Positions 25,449 to 37,900 are shown, numbered from the stretch's first letter. The stretch: 64,000 nt of DNA from Lagopus muta (GCF_023343835.1 NC_064435.1:58363634-58427633); one strand, 5' to 3'. Notes: generated from the letters alone by a model not told the origin. Numbers and translations are program-made.

Positions 25449-26608
25449 GCAATTTGCTGAATGGATTAGCAGCTCAGAAATGTAGTGACCACAGCAGACT
25501 GTGTTCTGTGTTTTTAGTTTCTTTTTAGTGAATATTAACAGTTCTGACTTTTCTTCCAAATGTAAAGGGTCAATAGACACAGTAGATTTTGTGACCACTG
25601 GAGATAAAAGTGAAGACCCACATCCCCATCTTCTGGGGAGAAATGTTGTTATATGAATGGACGAGCAACGACAATAATCATAGAGTATCTCAGAATGAGG
25701 AACCCTCTGAAAACTTGTACATGCTTCTACAGTTCCAGTGCCCACAAAGGTACAGTAATTTAAGATGGGACTTAAAGAACAGCTTCCCTACCTTCATATG
25801 ATGCATGAGCACATACACCTGGCTTATACTGGCCACTGTGTGCTGGTCAAATTTCACTTGTTGAATGAGCCTGAAGCTTACTATTGTTGGCACATGGCTA
25901 GGAGTTTGTTCCCCTCCTGCTGCATCGCTGCACAAATACTTTGCTGGCTCAGGATAAGATCACCACCCACTGCATCAGTGTTTCTTCAGCAGACGGCTTT
26001 GTTAATCAGTCTATCTTTCATTCTGGGCTTCTTTGCTGAGAGAGCTACTTCAGAGAGAGCCTAACAACACAAGAATAAAAATAGCAACACGAGTTTCATC
26101 AAAATGTGGCATTTCATGCAAGTTATTTTTCCTGCTTTCATCTCCTGAATTTTCTTTTTCTAATCAGTTTAACCCCTGCGTAGATGCCCCCTCCCCCCAA
26201 CATTTTTAGTCTAGGGAGAGACTCTCCCAAATAGTGGAGGAACATGGAGTTAGCTTCTCAAAGTCAGTAAAAATACAGCTGGGTCTGAAGTGCAGGAATT
26301 AACAGGTGTTAGTATTTCATACAGAGGCAGCTCAGAGATAATAGTCATGATGGACAGAAAATGACATAAGTGGGCCAGAAGGAAAATCAGCAGCAAACTA
26401 GCTTATCCCCACAGGCAGACTCTGTGTTCCAGCACAGGACAGTACATGTCTGACTGATCTGACAACCTTGGTACAGGCTTTGGCATTGCCGAACAAGCAA
26501 GACATTGGTGACAGCAAAATAGTGTCTTCCAGACAGTGATAAAATAGCAGTTGTGGGAGATGCACCAGCGTGCCCTACTTAGAGCTCTGTGCACAGAGAG
26601 CTTGGCAG
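25449..26608. other. Unique sequence
   Basis: Frames below 112 codons, with no repeat recognised. Confidence 0.55.
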
Positions 26609-27319
26609 TCAGTGAAACAGCTCTAGGGGGTAGCAAGGGGGAAAAAGAATATTGCCCACCCAGCTGTGAAGACAGGCAGGGAAACACAGGTCACAGCACA
26701 GAGAGTGCTGCAGGGATGGAGGAGCCCAGGTGCTAGCGATGATGTGGGCATGTGAGTCCCAGAGAAGGGAGCTCTCAGCAGGCTTTTGCAGCCACTGGTC
26801 TGGGACCCCTGCCAAGCAGATGCACGTGAAGGACACCCACTTTGGCTTCACCCTGTGCAGCCAGTCTACATGCAGGCTAATCACCCCTCCTTGTTGTTGA
26901 GTCTGGTGCTTTCTTCCATACTGCAATGCCATCCGGTGCAGAGCAGTGAGGGGCAGCTGTTGTCTGCAAGAAGGATGGGGTTTTCTTGTTTCACTCCAAC
27001 ATCTCTTGTGTGCAACAGCATCTTCCTCATATGAAGCTGAAAGGGTTGCTCTGCCCTGTCCTTCCCTACAACCTCTCCTCCAGAAAAGAAAAAAAAGGTT
27101 AATTTCTTTTTTATCCTGCTTCTTAGCAACAGCACCTACATGAAGATCTGAGCGTAAGATCCTTTCCCCCCTCCCAGCACCCCTTTCCAAGCAATTAGCA
27201 CACTGAAATATAGGCAGGAAACAGGATGGTGATGTCAAAACTGGGACACATGAAGTCTGTTGCCTTTTTGCAAGGCTTTGCACCATATGGATCAAACTGA
27301 CTGAGAGCAGTTTTTGCAT
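26609..27319 (-). other. Longest open frame in the window (236 codons), unrecognised
   Basis: This minus-strand frame runs for 236 codons with no CR1 text and no family I recognise. The composition is uneven: a lysine/phenylalanine patch from the A/T-rich run near 27085-27115, and many Cys, His and Gln. There is no signal peptide or clear transmembrane segment. An overlapping 82-codon frame on the plus strand shows the region is simply short of stops. Chance is the default explanation, but it is the one frame whose length is noticeably above expectation for its base composition. Confidence 0.15.
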
Positions 27320-27386
27320 CTTTCTCTTCCCTATGGAGACCTGTCTCCACTGCAGCTTTGGTTACTGCCCTAAACTGCCTGCTTTT

Positions 27387-27662
27387 CATAGAACCATAGC
27401 ATCACACGTATCCTAAGCTGGAAAGGGCCATTAAGATCGTAGAATCACAGAATGGTTTGGATTGAAAGGGACCTCAAAGCCCACCCAGCCCCCACCTTCT
27501 GCTGTAGACAGGGCTGCCCCCCACCAGCTCAGGCTGCCCAGGGTTCCATCCCACCTCGCCTTGGGTGCCTGTAGGGATGGGGCATAGGGTCCTTGAGTCC
27601 AACTTCTGGCTTCACACAAGACCACTAAAAATTCAAACCCTGAATCTGAGAGCATTGTCCAA
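27387..27662 (-). mobile_element. CR1 fragment split by a second CR1
   Basis: The outer element is a minus-strand CR1 of the same family as 2417 and 50184. Its 3' end (CATAGAACCATAG ... 'gctggaaagggccattaag') occupies 27387-27438. Its continuation ('ccttgagtccaacttctggc', 'ttcacacaagaccac', 'gagcattgtccaa') resumes at about 27588 and runs to 27662. A different CR1 fills the gap. Confidence 0.85.
27439..27587 (-). mobile_element. CR1 nested inside another CR1
   Basis: This inner minus-strand CR1 begins GTAGAATCACAGAATGG and contains 'gacctcaaagcccaccc', 'agggctgccccccaccagct' and 'gtagggatggggca'. It is 5' truncated at about 27584-27587, where the outer element resumes. It inserted after the outer copy. 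Confidence 0.85.
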
Positions 27663-28368
27663 TCCATGGGGAATCAAACCATGAGTGGCCACAGCCACCA
27701 ACACTAGGTCTGGCTGTAGGGGTTTGCCTGGGGCTGCAGGGTTCTCCCTCACAAATGGGATGTCTGAGATGTCCATGGGCTACATCAAAGGAGCGCTGCA
27801 GAAGAAGAAGTGAGGCTGTACCTGGCAGCAAGCATTTCATATGGGAGAAGTGAAAGGGGCTGCGGTAGTACTTGTGTTCCTCCTACTTCTCTCTGCCCTT
27901 GGGGGAAGCTGCCAAACTAAGCTCCAGGCAGTGGCTCAGAGAAACTAGGTTGCTCAAAAACACCTGAGAAACGTGGAAAATGTTTCTGTTTGAAGTCACT
28001 TGTCTTTTGGAGCAAAGTAGAGCAGAGAAGAAAGGCAGCTGGTGACATATCCAGTGCAGTGCCAGCACCGCTGAGCCTCGCTTAATCGGCCAAATTTTAA
28101 ATTGCTTTCAATCTGGTCTGGATCTCACTGGCAAATTTGGGGAAGCAATTTAAGACTTAGAAGAAGCCAGAGAAAGATGCAGGTCAGACAATACATGTTG
28201 GGATTTCCAGGTGTGACCAGATACACCTGTACTGGAAAGGCAGGGGGAAGCCGTATAATATGTGTCCCCACATAGGACTTGCAAGTGGAATGGATGAGCA
28301 AACATCTGAAATACCTTCAGATTTAGGTGGTCATCCACAAACCAAGCCTGGGTGTGCTCTTGAGCTAG
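27663..28368. other. Unique sequence between nested CR1 and LTR copy 1
   Basis: Nothing recognised except the approach to the AT-rich run. Confidence 0.55.
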
Positions 28369-28446
28369 TAGTAGTACCCTAGATAGTAGTACCCTGGTAT
28401 ATAATAATTAGATATATATTTATTATATATTATATAAATAAATAAT
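28369..28446. repeat. Short direct repeat and AT-rich run before LTR copy 1
   Basis: TAGTAGTACCCT occurs at 28369-28380 and again at 28384-28395. An almost pure A/T stretch follows (28398-28446, built of TATA/ATTA words) and ends directly at the first base of the LTR-like element. Confidence 0.8.
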
Positions 28447-28762
28447 TGTATGGTAACTGTTGAGTCACGGCCTGAGCCACTGATTGAGCACCTGGGGAAA
28501 GGACCCAGTCAGCCCTGGGAGCACAGGTGAAGGCAATTCAGCTGTGTGACTGGAAGGGATGGAGCCTGGCTGCACCTCTCTTAGGCCTCATTTAAGGGCT
28601 GACTGCTGTGGGAGCTCTTTCTGGAGATCTCCCCTTGGTGAAGCTTCCCCTATGAGCCTGGAACCTGATATGGGTGAGTAATCTTCTTCTCTTCCTTTAT
28701 AGCACCTCTCTATATATTACACCTTTGTTGTAACACTTTTCCCATTGTATTGATCTGTCCCA
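28447..28762 (+). mobile_element. Solitary LTR-like element, copy 1
   Basis: This 316-bp element is shared with 51855-52176 and 56580-56918. It begins TGTATGGTAACTG, then 'agtcacggcctgagcc', 'gagcacaggtgaaggcaatt', and a TATA-like CATTTAAGGGCTG (near 28590). A donor-like GGGTGAGTAA is followed by pyrimidine-rich sequence and TATAG, then a tail ending near GTCCCA. The TG start, central TTTAA box and lack of coding suit an endogenous-retrovirus LTR without internal region. The family name is unknown to me, and no clear target duplication is visible at this copy. Confidence 0.6.
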
Positions 28763-30047
28763 TTGCCACAATAGTATATATGTTATGTATTTTGTTTAAT
28801 GTTTTTTTAATGTTATTTCTACCTAAAATTTTGTCCTTCGAACTCACAATTGAAAGCTGAGCAAGTGAAGCAGAACGTTGCAGTATGAGGAGGATGTCAT
28901 TGAGGGCAGGAGAAAAGGTGAAGGTGGGAGGAAAATGCCTGATGTTTCCTCACACAAGGTTTTAAGAGACAGAAACCTCTGTAAGGCTTTTCTCTTTGTT
29001 TCTTGATGTTTATTGAGATTTGCTCTCTGAGCGCCTCATCTGATGTTCTGACTCTGCTTTTCTGAATCCATGTGGCTGGGAGGATACATAATACCAAGTC
29101 ACCCAAATGCCACTTCCCAAATTGCCTACTTATCCCCATAATGGCTCTGTGACTTTGTGATTGATCAACAAAAGGCAAGCAGTGCTAAGATTTTAAGGAG
29201 ATCCCCGCTGACTTTAGCAGTTATGTTAGCAGCCATCACTGCTGTGAGGCAGGCCTAGCTCTGTAAGTATGCCTGGGTAAGGTTATTTCCCTTTCCAAGG
29301 CCAAAACCAACCTTTTGTGGTAGTTAGTAAGCCTGCAATTAAGCCATTGAGTAAATTGTGTTTTAGAAGCTGCAGCAACTTGTGAAATGAATCACCAGAC
29401 TGGATGTTGCCAGGCCTTTTTTCCTTAGTGGTCAAAGTTATGTGTAAGAAGAGAATAACTCAATGTAGGAGGACCACAAAATATGTTCACAGCATAACAG
29501 CAATTGAATGGCTAACCCAGTCCAGTGGATTTGTTGGGTTCACTTTCTTAATTGTTGTTCTCTCTCCAGAGAGCCAATGGAATAGCAATATGCTGAGCTT
29601 TTAGCCTATGCTCTCCAGTTCTTTCACCTCCATCTCACTTTCAGTCAAAGTCAAGCACCATCTGTGGATAGCATTCTGTCCTGCTGTACCTGGAGGAAAG
29701 GCACCACAAAGCAGAGCTGGTTCCTGCTCTTGCCTGAGCTGTATTTAAGATGGTGTTTCCTGTGCTTTAAAAGGGAGAGGTCCCCAGGAGCACATAAATA
29801 TATTATAAAGCAGCAGAGCCCTCAATAATTAATTTTCAGCAAGGAAGAGTTTCTATTCCAACCAGAACAATGTCAAAAGCTCTTGGATTCTCACAGTCTG
29901 TAAGGGAGGAGCTGAGAGTATTCAGTCTAAAAGCTGTCATGAAAGAGCCTAAGCTGGTACGATCTTATCCCCATGCAGTGGCACTCTGGGAAAACATGCA
30001 ATTTCCAGCAGTGTGTGTCAGTAATAGAAATACCAGCAGACCCCTTT
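28763..30047. other. Unique sequence after LTR copy 1
   Basis: No internal retroviral coding (gag, pol, env) follows the LTR, which supports its solitary status. Frames are below 100 codons apart from the one running into the CR1 at 30048. Confidence 0.55.
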
Positions 30048-30311
30048 TCACAGAATCACAGAATTGTAGGGGTTGGAAGGGACCTCCAGAGATCATCGAG
30101 TCCAACCCCCCTGCCAAAGCAGGTTCCCTACAGCAGGTCGCACAGGTAGGCATCCAGGCAGGTCTTGAACATCTCCAGAGAAGGAGACTCCACCACCTCC
30201 CTGGGCAGCCTGTTCCAGTGCTCCGCCACCTCACTGTAAAGAAGTTCCTTTGCACATTTGTGCAGAACTTCCTATGCTGCAGTTTTCAGCCGTTTCCCCT
30301 TGTCCTTCTGT
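30048..30311 (-). mobile_element. CR1 fragment
   Basis: Minus-strand CR1 starting TCACAGAATCACAGAATTG: 'ggttggaagggacctccag', 'agatcatcgagtccaacc', 'ctacagcaggtcgcacagg', 'cctccctgggcagcctgttc' and 'cagtgctccgccacctcac', reaching 'cccttgtccttctgtc'. The 96-codon minus frame here and much of the 179-codon plus frame at 29870-30409 are CR1 sequence read as protein. Confidence 0.93.
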
Positions 30312-30467
30312 CTTGCACTGCAATTGGAAATGGTCTTGCAAAGTGCCAGAATTGCACCAGCCTGGGAAATCAGGACATCTTTTCTATCAGCAGGCTAGTC
30401 TGCTCATGATGTTACTCCTTGCTCATATACAGCACATCAGTTTGGGAAATTGTATGTTTTGAGTATA

Positions 30468-30497
30468 CTGAGGCAGAAGGGTGTACTTCTGCCTCAG
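30468..30497. repeat. Perfect 12-bp hairpin
   Basis: CTGAGGCAGAAG (30468-30479) and its exact reverse complement CTTCTGCCTCAG (30486-30497) flank a 6-nt loop GGTGTA. No T run or other terminator feature follows. It lies between two CR1 copies. Confidence 0.9.
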
Positions 30498-30629
30498 ATG
30501 TATGTACTATATTGATACTGCTTTACATGTATTGTGACCAGTTAAATAATTCCTTTGCTGAAGTACTAAGATACAAATAGAAAATGGTAGTTTCTAAATG
30601 AATAACTCTAATAACTCAGATCTGTACTC

Positions 30630-30905
30630 TGATAGCGATGGGACATGGGAGGACTGCTTTAAACTAAAGAGGGGAGATTTAGGTGAAATGTCAGGCAGAA
30701 ATTCTTTACTCAGAGTGCAGTGAGGCGTTGGCACAGCTGCCCACAGAAGCTGTGGTGCCCCATCCCTGGAGGCGCTCAAGGCCAGGTTGGATGGGGCCCT
30801 GGGCAGCTGAGTTGGTGGGGGGCAGCCCTGCCCACGGCACGGGGTGGGGCTGGGTGGGCTTTGAGGTCCTTCCCTGCTCAAACAGTTCTGTGATACTGTG
30901 ATTCA
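30630..30905 (+). mobile_element. CR1 fragment
   Basis: Plus-strand CR1 3' UTR: 'gagatttaggtgaaatgtc', 'aattctttactcagag', 'gctgtggtgccccatccctg', 'gccaggttggatggggccct', ending 'agttctgtgatactgtgatt'. Over about 120 bp it differs from 12226-12345 at only a couple of positions. Confidence 0.93.
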
Positions 30906-33077
30906 GTGAAGTAACTCAAGCTGGGGCCAAAGGACTATTTTCATGTGAACTTTGGGTGGCAGAAGGTGGTGAGGCAGTTATCTTTGTGTAAGAAAGCTGT
31001 GGTGCCTATGTGACATAGCTAGTTTAAGAAAAGAACTAACATATGAGGAGATTTTTCTAAGGATACAAAAATAAAACCCACACATGAGCAGGGAATCTGC
31101 CACAGTTGTAGTTATTATTAGTTCTTTTCTCCTCAGGAAGTGCATAGAATCTCAACTGAATGACTTATGAGATACCTGTGTTATTGCAGGCAGTTGTGTG
31201 TACACATCTGGGACACAACCACGGAGGGGCCGTGCTTCCTCATTGGCAAAACCCAGCAGCAGGTATGCAGCCACTCTAGACACAGCATGGATGTTATTTT
31301 GCTTTTTGACTGGGTTCAGTACCACTCTGACCCTGCAATTTGCTGTCATTGCTAATAGGTCTTGCCTGGTGGCAGTTTGGCACTAAGCTGGGCAGATACA
31401 GCCCATGTGGCAGCATCTTTCTGCAAGTGCTTCCTTGGCTTGACTGCAAGCTACAGCCTCATAATACAAACAAAAGCTAGACATCCCAGCTCCTGCTCTT
31501 GCTGCTGAGGTTTGAGCCAGGAAGGTTTCACTTGATGCTGCCATTTCCTCACCTCTTTTCCCAGAAGGTGTGGAAATAGGAGACAAGTTAGGCTTTTACT
31601 AAGGGTGCTGCCATTAAAAGGTGGTAATAAAAGCATAACAACTGTGTGACTGACAGCCAGAAGCAGATTTGCAGCCGGGTGGCAAGGACTGTACCCACAG
31701 TGACACATTATAGCAGCTCTCTCACAACAGCCTTGTGGAAAAAGCCATCTCCTTCATACCAGTGGTCTGTGAGTTCTTATGGCAGCTGCTTTGCAGCTCA
31801 CTTCAGCGAGTTTCCTCAGATTTCCCTAGTCTGAAATGCTGTGTGTTCCTATAATCAAGATGCCACTCATTGCTTGGAGGCATTTTTCATACATTATTTC
31901 ATCATTTAGTCAATATGATGAATGTGGGGAGTGTTAGGAATCTGTGATAAGAGGTCTGGAAGTGGGCTTGTTTGCATTTGGTGCTATGATTAAAAAGAAA
32001 CTCTTTGCTTGCGTAGGCGAGGAAGGTATTGAATTTCTTTAATCACAGAGATGATAAAAATTGATTTCTTTAATTTCCTCTGTCAAGGAAGAAGGAATGA
32101 CTGCTAGCACAAGCACAGGGTATGATCTGTGCAGAAGATACAGTGTTGCTAGACAGAGCTGTTCTCATCACTCCCAAAATGAAGAGCAAGGAAGTTTGGT
32201 TCTGTCCCCTAGCCACAAATATTTAGGAGATAAAATCAGTGTAGAGTGTAAAATGAGAGATTTAATCAGTGCCTCACCTTGAAGACCTGGGTCTGGTTTT
32301 CTGTCTCGTATATCAAATCCAAAATTGAATGTTTGAAGAGATTACATTTGGGTTCAGATGGTGCAGAGTTTGAAATTGCCTGGTTAGGGAGTGTTCTCAT
32401 TGAGAGCCTTGTTTCTGCCCTTGACAGAAGTACGGACCTTAGCAAGTAGATGGGATAATCCCCAACTCAAATGATTGATGGTTGGTTTGCAGTGGTTCAG
32501 GAGTTAGTCACTGTGGCTGCAGAGACACTAAAGGTGTTACTGAGGATGTTGGATGGATGGATGTCCTGTTGATGTGGGAGGAGCCTGCTCATCCAGAAAA
32601 TGCCTGTGGTGCCTCTACCCACTGTGTGCACTGCTTTAGGCTTCCCTGCACATCTCCATTCTGAGGCCATGGAGGCCAGCCATTCCTTGGCAGAAATGTA
32701 TTTGCAGAGCCAAGAACTCAAAGGAGATTTATTTTGCAGAGCTTTCTTCTGCTTGGTGTGTGATTTTATTTCTGATCATGTTCAGAATGTTCCCTCTGAG
32801 TTGTTAGCATTTTGCTAGAATGTAACTTGCTGTTTTGCTGAGTACCTAGTGCTGAAGGAAAGGTTGGGAACTGGGAGATCCGGGAGTATAATGTCCTTTA
32901 TCAGGAGGCCGAGCAGCCTCCAAGCTTGGAATCCCACACAGCATGGGAAGACTTGCTTTTAAAGGCCTGATATGTCAAAAGCCAATGCTGGCTATTGGGC
33001 TAGGGGCTCCCAAGTTACCTGTAAGCTAAGGAACCATCAGTCACAAGACACAGCAGACTGAGGCCCACCCGTGGAGA
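30906..33077. other. Unique sequence
   Basis: Short frames only, nothing recognised. Confidence 0.55.
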
Positions 33078-33237
33078 CTGCTCCATTCCTGGAGGTTTGA
33101 ACACCTCCAGGTAGGATGGGGCCCTGGGCACCCTGAACTAGTGCCTGATTTAGTGCTTGGCTACCCTACCCATAGCACAGAGTTGGAACTAGATGATCTT
33201 TGAGGTCCCTTCTAACCCAAGCTATTCTATGATTCTC
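33078..33237 (+). mobile_element. CR1 fragment
   Basis: Plus-strand CR1 3' end: 'ccattcctggaggtttgaac', 'aggatggggccctgggcac', 'gttggaactagatgatcttt', 'gaggtcccttctaacccaag' and 'ctattctatgattct'. A local 9-bp palindrome (33088-33111, CCTGGAGGT/ACCTCCAGG) is part of the element. Confidence 0.9.
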
Positions 33238-33942
33238 AAAAAAATCTCATGCTTTAAATTGATGCCAGCAACAACAAAATCAGTAGGAAAGGACCCCCAA
33301 AACACCCGTAGTGGCAATACAGAGTTGTACAACCTTTTGTTATACAGTTGATATTCTTATCTAAGCATGCAGGACATAAATGACACAAATCCAGTAGGCA
33401 GGAGGGTGAAGATATATCCCATGAAATCAGCATGCTCACTGGGCTGGGAGCTTGGCAGAGCTTTGCTGATGCCCCAGTGATGGCACCTCAGGGGGGCTGC
33501 GAGCACTCCAGGAGATTCATGGGCAGCTTCTTACATCAGTGTGCTCTTGTGAGCCAAACCCTGATTCATGCTTGCTGTGCAACCATTTAATCTGATTATG
33601 GGCTGGAAACACAGCTGTCAGGAAGGCAAGTTGTGATTTATAGATAAGTGATGGGGTTACAGAACTGTACAAGGAGAGTCAGGGAGACCCATGGGCACTA
33701 CAACTATAGCATGGATATGTCTTTGCCAGCTTTTTCCCCTGAAAGAGAGGAATAAGAGGGAGAAAGAAGGAACTAGAATTTAGCATCACCTAAATATAGA
33801 GATCCTGTCCCAGCTGAGACCCGGCATCAGGATCGGAGAGCCACTCCCTGCCAGAAAGAGATGCTAAAACCCTACAGAAGTTGAAGTTAACATTATGTTG
33901 CATATCTCCTTCTTGAAGACAATCCCCAACAGCTTTCTGACA

Positions 33943-33973
<31 letters not shown>

Positions 33974-34493
33974 CAAAACTGTCCCAGCAAACTTCTGGTG
34001 GATAAAAGGACTATCAGTTATAACATCCATTTGACGTGAAAATTGTGGTGTATGGGCCCATTTCACAAGAAACCCTCAGCAGCCGCAAAATTCTCTCAAG
34101 CATTTGAAAGCTGATAGTACTTAGGCAGTAACAAGGAAAATGGTTATCCAAAGGCATCCAACAAATCTGTAGCAGTGAGTGGAAGGGAAAGTTTGTTGTG
34201 CTTTTTCTTTTTTCTTTCAAAATGTCTTTTCAGAGCTTAACCTTGAACATGTTAGTCTTTAAACAGCAGGAAAAATGTTAAATGATAAAATAATAGAACA
34301 ATTGCAAAATATTGAACCTTCTGCTCAGTAGATTCAAGCACTTTTCAAGGCTATGGGCACTCTACTCTAAGAACAGGCAGGACTACCCCCTCACCCTTCA
34401 GCCCTAAGATGGCACCTGCCAGTGACTGCTACCCAATGTGGGCTGGGGGCATCAGGTTAAGAACAGAGATGCAGAGGAGAAACCTAGAAGTGT
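33238..34493. other. Unique sequence
   Basis: It holds the 27-T tract; otherwise nothing recognised. Confidence 0.55.
33947..33973. repeat. Poly(T) tract, 27 T
   Basis: This is an uninterrupted run of 27 T. No CR1 or other recognised element adjoins it. Confidence 0.95.
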
Positions 34494-34958
34494 TCACAGA
34501 AAAATAGAGCTGGAAGAGACCTCAAGAGATTTGTTCCTTGTCCCAAGGCAAGGCCACTCTTGATATCAGGCTGCCACCATGCCCACTGACCATGTTTCTC
34601 AGTGCCACACCTCCAGGGACAGTGACCCCACCACCTTCCTGGGCAGCCTTTGCCGCTGCCTCACTGCTCTTTCTGAGAAGAAATTCTTCCTTATATCCAA
34701 CCTGAATCTCTCGTGGTGCAACCTGCGGCCATTCCTTCTCAACCTATCTCTGTTACCTGAGAGAAGAGGCAGACCCCCCCACCTCACCACAACCTCCTTT
34801 CAGATCATGGTTGAGAGTGATAGGGTCTTCCCTGAGCTTCTTTTTTGCTAGACCCAGTTCCATCAACCACACACCCTAAGACTTGTGCCTGCAGACCCTT
34901 TGCAGTGTCACTGTCCTTCTTTTGTTGTACTTCAGGGCCTCACTGTCTGTCTTTGATA
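34494..34958 (-). mobile_element. CR1 fragment, longest minus-strand copy
   Basis: Minus-strand CR1 of about 465 bp. It has 'agctggaagagacctcaag', 'ccaccatgcccactgacc', 'ccttcctgggcagcc' and 'cttccttatatccaacctg'. Further 5' come 'agatcatggttgagagtgat', 'cctaagacttgtgcctgcag' and 'cttcagggcctcactgtc', which correspond to the end of ORF2 read backwards. Compared with 4866-5094 it lacks about 13 bp in the 'ccacacctccaggg' segment. Confidence 0.88.
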
Positions 34959-37900
34959 GATATTGTTCCAAGGGTCTTTGTTGGGGGGGGGGCTGAACCT
35001 TTCTAGGCAGCCCCTCTCACTGCTTGTTGCTGTCCACCATTAGGAAAAACTGCCTGCAAGCTGCCAGGGTCTCCCCAGGCCTGTCCTCTGACCTCACAGA
35101 TGGTTTTGTACCAGAAAAATGAACCACACCTGCTCTGTGCTGCCGCCAGGAGGGGAGGTTTCAGATGTTTAAGCATGGTCACAGCCCGCACACTTGGCAG
35201 CAGTTCAGCTCTGCTTGCTGTTGGCCTCTTGTGCAAGCAAGCATCTGATATCACACATCCATCGTATCAGGCGTAATGGAGAGCTGCTGGGAGGCATAGG
35301 GTAATGCAGAGAGTAGGCAGTGTGGGTGAAGCAGACCTTGCTTGGTTGTGGTGGGAACACTCCTGTGCATAACAAAGAGGACTGAAACTTGTGCTGCTTG
35401 CAGTGAGGAGTGAATGGGTTGATTCAACTAAACAGCATCAAGCATCACCTGTTACTACTAGTTTTCATAAGCAAAGCAAGTACTTTGAGTAAGTAAGGGA
35501 TTTTTAAATCCAGTAATCAAGCAAACAAAAGCCGGAGAATTTCATATCTAAGTCAGCACACATTAGGGAATGTGCAATGCCGAGCTGCAAGCACTAGAGC
35601 ACTCCAACCAGCAGTGCATACAGATGATGCTATGCTGTACTGCTTTCATTAGCTGCTGCATAGGAATGTCTCACTGTGAAAACTGAGGGAAGTCATAAAA
35701 TAGCTGCATGTTGTTTATTTGCCTAACTGTCCCAGCAGGAGAAGGGCTTGAAATCTCAGGGAGGATAGGGTGGGAGAAAGGGAACACTACCCAAGATTGT
35801 GAAGTATGGACCAGCAGCCTCTGGAGAGAAAAACTCTCCTAATAAAATGTTTTGCTTGCCTCCCCAGTGTCACAGGAGAGTTTTGACAGGAGCCAAGTCT
35901 TTCTGTGTGTCAAGATGGTGGGTGAATCAAAGTGCTTGTTAAAACTTCTCTGAAACCTTTCCTGGATGTTAGTTAGTGTGATTGCTTGGATGCTGCTGCA
36001 GCTGCTTGCTTCACAGGGTGCAATGCCTAGATTTCTGGGGAGATGCAAATAGTTTTTCCTCAGTAGTACATGGTGTGGTGGAGATACTGAGGTCCTGCTG
36101 TGAGTGACCACTTCAGCCTCTCAGTGTTGGGCTGAGCACATACTGCTCACCTTGCCATGGCCAGCTGCAGTCAGCACTCTGGAGCATCAAACCTAAATGC
36201 TTCCAAGGTGGAGAAATGAAGCCCTCAGCTTTCAATGCCTGCACAGCTCTTGTCTGGAATGTTTTCATCATGTTTTCACTCCTGCCTGCCTGCACTCCCC
36301 ACCTGAGCCTCACCAGGACCTGTGTGCTGCAGGTACCAGGCACCACACCATGCTGCATCAGGAGCACAGCTCTGCAAGCACTTCCATTTCTGGGGACAGT
36401 CACAGCAGCATATGGTTTGGGAAACAGAGCTTTTTTTAAACAAATAACCACATCCCTCCTCTAGCTGAGCTATTGGAGCAGCCCAGCTAAACTCTGCTCC
36501 ATCTGCATTAAGCGTGGGAGCTCTGCAACTGCACAATAAGGAATCTCTAATGATAAGATACATTAAAAAAGCATGTTGGAGATGAGATCAAAATAACTTG
36601 AAATTGGAACACTCTAAAACTTGGCAGAGAATCTGCTTAGAAAGTTTATGTGTCAGGGAGGAGTGTGATTCCTCAAATGCTGAGGATTAAATTTCCAAAA
36701 TTACGGCAGGGCTATGCAGTAACAGCTCCATAATATTTTGATTCAGAAGGAAGCAAATAAGGTACTGCAGGATGTTGCTGCCATAGCACACTCCTTGACA
36801 ACATCTTCTTTAAAGAAAAAAAGGATGCTTAAAGATACGTAGGGGCAGAATTTGATGTACGTTTCCTAGAACTTCTTCCCTTGGTACCATTTTTCCACCT
36901 GAATCTATCCAACAACAATCTATGTTAACAGAAACCCACCTGTAGCCAAGCAGAAAATCTCCTGTTTAAAACTGTGAGAGCCAGCAGTGGTTTCTTTGGG
37001 ATCTAACCAGTCTGACATGCTTTTCTCCCTTGCTTTCATAAGATTTCTCTATGCCTCATTTCTGGTCAACCCCATTAATTCAGCATGCACCTTTCCCTGC
37101 CCTCAGTTCTAGAACAGTGATGTGCAATGGTCTCTAAAAGTTAGCAGAGAACGACCTGGTTTTTAAGGCTCCGTTTCTGACACTTGTGGTGTTCAGGACA
37201 TTTGAGGCTGGGGTTTAAGATGCAGCCATAACAGGAATCCAGGAACTGTTCTTGCTTTGCAGGCTAGCTAGTCCTTGAAGTCAGGTTGCTGGGTTCAAGT
37301 AGCGCTCTCTGTTCCTCAGCAATGCTGAAATTCAGAGCAGGGTTATATTCCTGACCCCTTTATTATACAATTTGTAAAATCAGACATAATGACAGATACT
37401 TTGTGATACTTTGTATCTGGCATCTGGTCCTCCCACAGACTCTGGTAACTTAATGTAACTCCATAGCTTTGCCATATTTTCCTCCCTACGTGTTCACATT
37501 GCCAAATATTATATGTCACCAGTTAGCAAGTAAAACCACTCACATCTAAATGGTATTCCAGCAGACTGCCTTCCAATCCAAAACAAATATTTGGTTTTAT
37601 TCCTGTCACTATAAAAATTTCTTTTACCAACTACTAATCTACTTGTAGTAGGTCACTAGAAAACACACACTGGTTATCACTGATATTATCTTGATATCAT
37701 CCTCTAAGGAGAAAGCATCCCTGAAAATAGCAATCCTGAATTCCTCAAGAACACTGTTATAGTGATAAAGAAGTTGCAGAGGAAACAAAGAGAAAGGACG
37801 TTACTTTTCAGAATTACGTGCTGTTATGAATGCAGACACAATATAAGGTAGTAAATGGAGTAAAGTGGAAATCTTTCACAAAGATCTCAGAAACTGTTGT

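Noticed and set aside
29870-30409. 179-codon plus-strand open frame
   Set aside because: Its middle is the minus-strand CR1 at 30048-30311 read backwards, so it is not a host gene.
33088-33111. 9-bp palindrome CCTGGAGGT/ACCTCCAGG
   Set aside because: It lies inside a CR1 and arises from variation in the element's normal 'cctggaggtgttcaaggccagg' region, so there is no separate signal.
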